A DNA stretch of 7,119 nucleotides from Ignavibacteriaceae bacterium (lineage in GTDB: Bacteria; Bacteroidota; Ignavibacteria; Ignavibacteriales; Ignavibacteriaceae), in the NCBI GenBank assembly GCA_019912505.1, contig JAIOIM010000567.1, forward strand, positions 1-7,119, written 5' to 3'. Both the position numbers and the translations under genes were made by a program. The notes beneath the pieces are model-generated. The model saw only the letters and a list, made by a program, of their open reading frames with translations. It was not told the DNA's origin and did no database searches. Positions 5,061 to 7,119 of this stretch are shown here, in pieces. Each line of letters opens with the position of its first letter. Positions within the stretch are counted from its first letter, which is position 1.

Positions 5061-7001
5061 TCATGATTCTTTTGAACTTATTTCTGCATTTATATTATCA
5101 ATAAATTCGTTTAAAGACAATGCACCGAGATCGCCTTTTTTATGTTTTCTAACAGAAACTGCGTTTGCATTTTGTTCTTTTTCGCCAACTACAAGCATGT
5201 AGGGAACTTTTTGTGTTTCCCAATCGCGTATCTTGTACCCGATCTTTTCATTTCTTTCGTCAAGAGTTATGCGGATATTGCAATTCTTTAACTCATTGGC
5301 AACTTTGTTTGCGTATTCAATAAAATTTTGAGATACCGGTAAAACAGCAACCTGCACCGGAGCCAACCATAGCGGAAAATCCCCGGCAAAATGTTCTATT
5401 AAAACTCCAATAAATCTTTCCAATGAACCAAACGGCGCTCTGTGAATTACTACTGGTCGATGTTTTTGTCCATCGCTTCCGATGTATTCAAGTTCGAATC
5501 GTTCGGGCATTACATAATCAATCTGCACGGTTCCAAGCTGCCACTGTCTGCCCAGCACATCTTTAACCATAAAATCTATTTTAGGTCCGTAAAATGCAGC
5601 TTCACCTTCGGCTATTTTATAATTTAAATTCATCTGTTCGGCAGCTTCTTTTATTTCACGCTGCGCTCTTTCCCAAAGAGAAATATCTCCGCCGTATTTA
5701 TCTACGTTAGAATCGCGGAACGAAAGCTGTGTCGTAAAATCTTTAAATCCCATCGTACTAAAGACAAACTGTATAAGATCAATTACATCGCATAACTCTT
5801 GCTTTAGTTGATCTTCACGAACAAACATATGCGAATCATCAACAGAAAAGCAGCGGACTCTTGTAATTCCGTTAAGTTCGCCCGACTGTTCGTACCTATA
5901 AACGGTTCCAAACTCGGCATATCTTATCGGAAGGTCGCGGTAGCTTCTAGGCTTTGACGCATATATCTGAAAATGGTGAGGACAGTTCATCGGTTTTAGT
6001 AAGTATTCCTCTTCGCTATCGGCAAATTTAATCGGCGGAAACTGGCTTTCCTTATAATAAGGATAATGTCCGCTGGTTTTGTATAAATTAATATTTCCGA
6101 TATGAGGCGTAATTACAGGTAAATATCCTCTTTTTCTCTGTTCATCTTTTAGAAAATTTTCAAGTGTCTCTCTTAAAATAGCACCTTTCGGCAGCCAGAC
6201 AGGGAGTCCCTGTCCTATTTTGGGAGAGATAAAAAACAGTTCGAGTTCTTTCCCAAGTTTCCTATGATCTCGCTTCTTTGCTTCTTCTAACGCAAACAAA
6301 TGATCATCAAGCATTTTTTTCTTGGGGAAAGAAACACCGTAAATTCTTTGAAGCTGTTTATTTTTTTCATCACCGCGCCAGTAACTGCCGCTAATGTTTA
6401 ACAACTTTACAAATTTTATTTTGCCGGCAGAAGGAAGATGCGGTCCGGTACACAAATCAGTAAAATTGCCTTCGTGATAAAAACTAATAGTTTCTGTGTT
6501 TTCATCAAGCGCAGAAATAATTTCAAGTTTATATTGGTCGCCTCGTTTATTCCAAAACTCAAGTGCTTCAGCTTTTGAAAGTTCATGACGTTTGAACTGC
6601 TCGTTTTTTTTTGCAATCTCAATCATCTTTGTTTCAATTTTGAAGAGATCGTCTTCAGTTAACTGATGCTCAATATCTATATCGTAATAAAAACCGTTAT
6701 CAATTGCAGGTCCTACGCCAAATTTAGCTTCGGGATAAATTTCCTGAACCGCATGAGCCATAAGGTGGGAAGTAGAATGCCAATAAACTTCCTTCCCTTC
6801 TTCATCATCAAAAGTTAAAAATTTAACAGAAGCGTCTTCGTTAAATTTCGAATACATATCTTTTACTGATCCGTTTGATTTAACAGCAAGAACTTCTTGT
6901 GCTAACCGTGATGAAATAGATTCAGCTACTTCGTAACCAGTTACACCTTTATTAAACTCTTTAATATTCCCATCGGGGAATGTTATTCTAATTGATTCCA
7001 T
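5061..7001 (-). CDS. thrS: Threonine--tRNA ligase
   Basis: A complete 646-residue class II synthetase that charges tRNA-Thr and edits Ser-tRNA-Thr. Domains: TGS (1-62, MESIRITFPDGN onward); the editing domain (about 63-225) with HSTSH (His75, His79) and TDLCTGPH (Cys184, His188), its four key residues; the catalytic core (about 245-540) with zinc ligands Cys340 (in MNCPHH), His391 (DDSHMF) and His520 (VIHRAPFGS), motif 2 around RYAEFGTVYRYE (Arg369) and motif 3 at GSLERFIGVLIEHFAG; and the C-terminal anticodon-binding domain (about 545-640, WLAPVQVAVLPVS, KVPYMLVVGEKE). The frame is open to 7040, but the 13 extra residues would be encoded by a terminator hairpin and its T tract, starting four bases from the tRNA end. 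The ATG at 7001, which gives the normal family N-terminus, is therefore chosen. No Shine-Dalgarno sequence precedes it, unlike most genes downstream. No T-box fits in the 43 bases between tRNA and start. Confidence 0.97.
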   Translation of the reverse strand: MESIRITFPDGNIKEFNKGVTGYEVAESISSRLAQEVLAVKSNGSVKDMYSKFNEDASVKFLTFDDEEGKEVYWHSTSHLMAHAVQEIYPEAKFGVGPAIDNGFYYDIDIEHQLTEDDLFKIETKMIEIAKKNEQFKRHELSKAEALEFWNKRGDQYKLEIISALDENTETISFYHEGNFTDLCTGPHLPSAGKIKFVKLLNISGSYWRGDEKNKQLQRIYGVSFPKKKMLDDHLFALEEAKKRDHRKLGKELELFFISPKIGQGLPVWLPKGAILRETLENFLKDEQRKRGYLPVITPHIGNINLYKTSGHYPYYKESQFPPIKFADSEEEYLLKPMNCPHHFQIYASKPRSYRDLPIRYAEFGTVYRYEQSGELNGITRVRCFSVDDSHMFVREDQLKQELCDVIDLIQFVFSTMGFKDFTTQLSFRDSNVDKYGGDISLWERAQREIKEAAEQMNLNYKIAEGEAAFYGPKIDFMVKDVLGRQWQLGTVQIDYVMPERFELEYIGSDGQKHRPVVIHRAPFGSLERFIGVLIEHFAGDFPLWLAPVQVAVLPVSQNFIEYANKVANELKNCNIRITLDERNEKIGYKIRDWETQKVPYMLVVGEKEQNANAVSVRKHKKGDLGALSLNEFIDNINAEISSKES

Positions 7002-7013
7002 AATTTCTACAAT

Positions 7014-7037
7014 AAAAAAAATCGGAGATAACTCCGA
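7014..7037 (-). terminator. Intrinsic terminator between tRNA-Val and thrS
   Basis: On the minus strand TCGGAG (7037-7032), the loop TTAT, and CTCCGA (7027-7022) form a 6-bp stem followed at once by eight T (7021-7014). It begins seven bases after the 3' end of tRNA-Val and ends 12 bases before the thrS ATG. This is a textbook Rho-independent terminator for the tRNA transcript. It may also limit transcription reaching thrS if readthrough is the source of thrS mRNA. Confidence 0.88.
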
Positions 7038-7044
7038 CATTTTG

Positions 7045-7118
7045 TGGGCTCTATAGGATTCGAACCTATGACCTTCTGCACGTCAAGCAGACGCTCTAAC
7101 CAACTGAGCTAAGAACCC
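7045..7118 (-). tRNA. tRNA-Val, anticodon GAC
   Basis: A 74-base tRNA with all four stems intact on the minus strand. The acceptor GGGTTCT pairs with AGAGCCC (one G-T pair), D stem GCTC with GAGC, anticodon stem TCTGC with GCAGA, and T stem ATAGG with CCTAT. The anticodon loop is TTGACGT, placing GAC at 7084-7082, which reads the Val codons GUC and GUU. The T loop TTCGAAT is standard, the variable loop is AGGTC, and the discriminator base is A at 7045. The 3' CCA is not encoded (CAAA follows), so it must be added enzymatically. The gene begins one base from the right edge, so its promoter and any upstream tRNA genes are outside the window. Confidence 0.97.
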
Positions 7119-7119
7119 A

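Noticed and set aside
6416..6622. 68-codon minus-strand frame inside thrS
   Set aside because: It is an alternate frame within the ThrRS editing domain, with no ribosome site and no family resemblance.
7002..7044. A T-box or tRNA-Thr-mimic operator before thrS
   Set aside because: Only 43 bases separate the tRNA from the start, and the single 6-bp hairpin has a TTAT loop with no Thr anticodon-like CGU. There is no room for a T-box.

Overview
The window is one densely packed, minus-strand housekeeping cluster. In transcription order (right to left) it reads tRNA-Val(GAC), an intrinsic terminator, thrS, infC, rpmI, rplT, a GC-rich hairpin, pheS, pheT, a small coiled-coil gene, and the first 25 codons of zapA, which runs off the left edge. 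Apart from the tRNA-thrS and rplT-pheS junctions, genes are separated by 0 to 30 bases. No plus-strand gene is supported, and no gene-free stretch approaches 300 bases. No mobile element, CRISPR array or sign of transfer is visible.

The DNA is AT-rich. The order thrS-infC-rpmI-rplT-pheST is widespread in bacteria. Its continuation into a small coiled-coil gene and zapA is, from memory, typical of the Bacteroidota/Chlorobiota/Ignavibacteria group. A tRNA gene without encoded CCA and the ThrRS motif MNCPHH fit that placement. The phylum is an inference; the sequence alone does not prove it.

Right part (5061-7118): tRNA-Val ends 7 bases before a 6-bp hairpin with a T8 tract, and thrS starts 12 bases after that tract. 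The longest open frame for thrS would begin inside the terminator, so the internal ATG at 7001 is taken as the start (646 aa, complete ThrRS).

Middle part (3859-5041): infC has no ATG, GTG or TTG start in its frame until codon 58. A Shine-Dalgarno sequence points instead to an ATC codon at 5041, so the full IF3 is 177 aa. This matches the known use of rare start codons by infC for autoregulation. rpmI and rplT follow with good ribosome binding sites. Between rplT and pheS lies a 10-bp GC-rich hairpin with a U-rich tail. Its 3' arm can also pair with the pheS ribosome-binding region, which suggests an attenuator-like switch.

Left part (1-3858): pheS and pheT encode the two subunits of PheRS. 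A TTG-started coiled-coil protein directly abuts the pheT stop and precedes zapA, so the translation operon reads into FtsZ-ring genes. The genes supply aminoacylation (Thr, Phe, and a Val tRNA), initiation (IF3), the large ribosomal subunit (L35, L20) and cell division (ZapA), a growth-linked set.

I did not find a new biological system. The points most worth a second look are the ATC start of infC, the possible three-arm switch before pheS, the tRNA-terminator-thrS junction, and the ZapB-like candidate before zapA.
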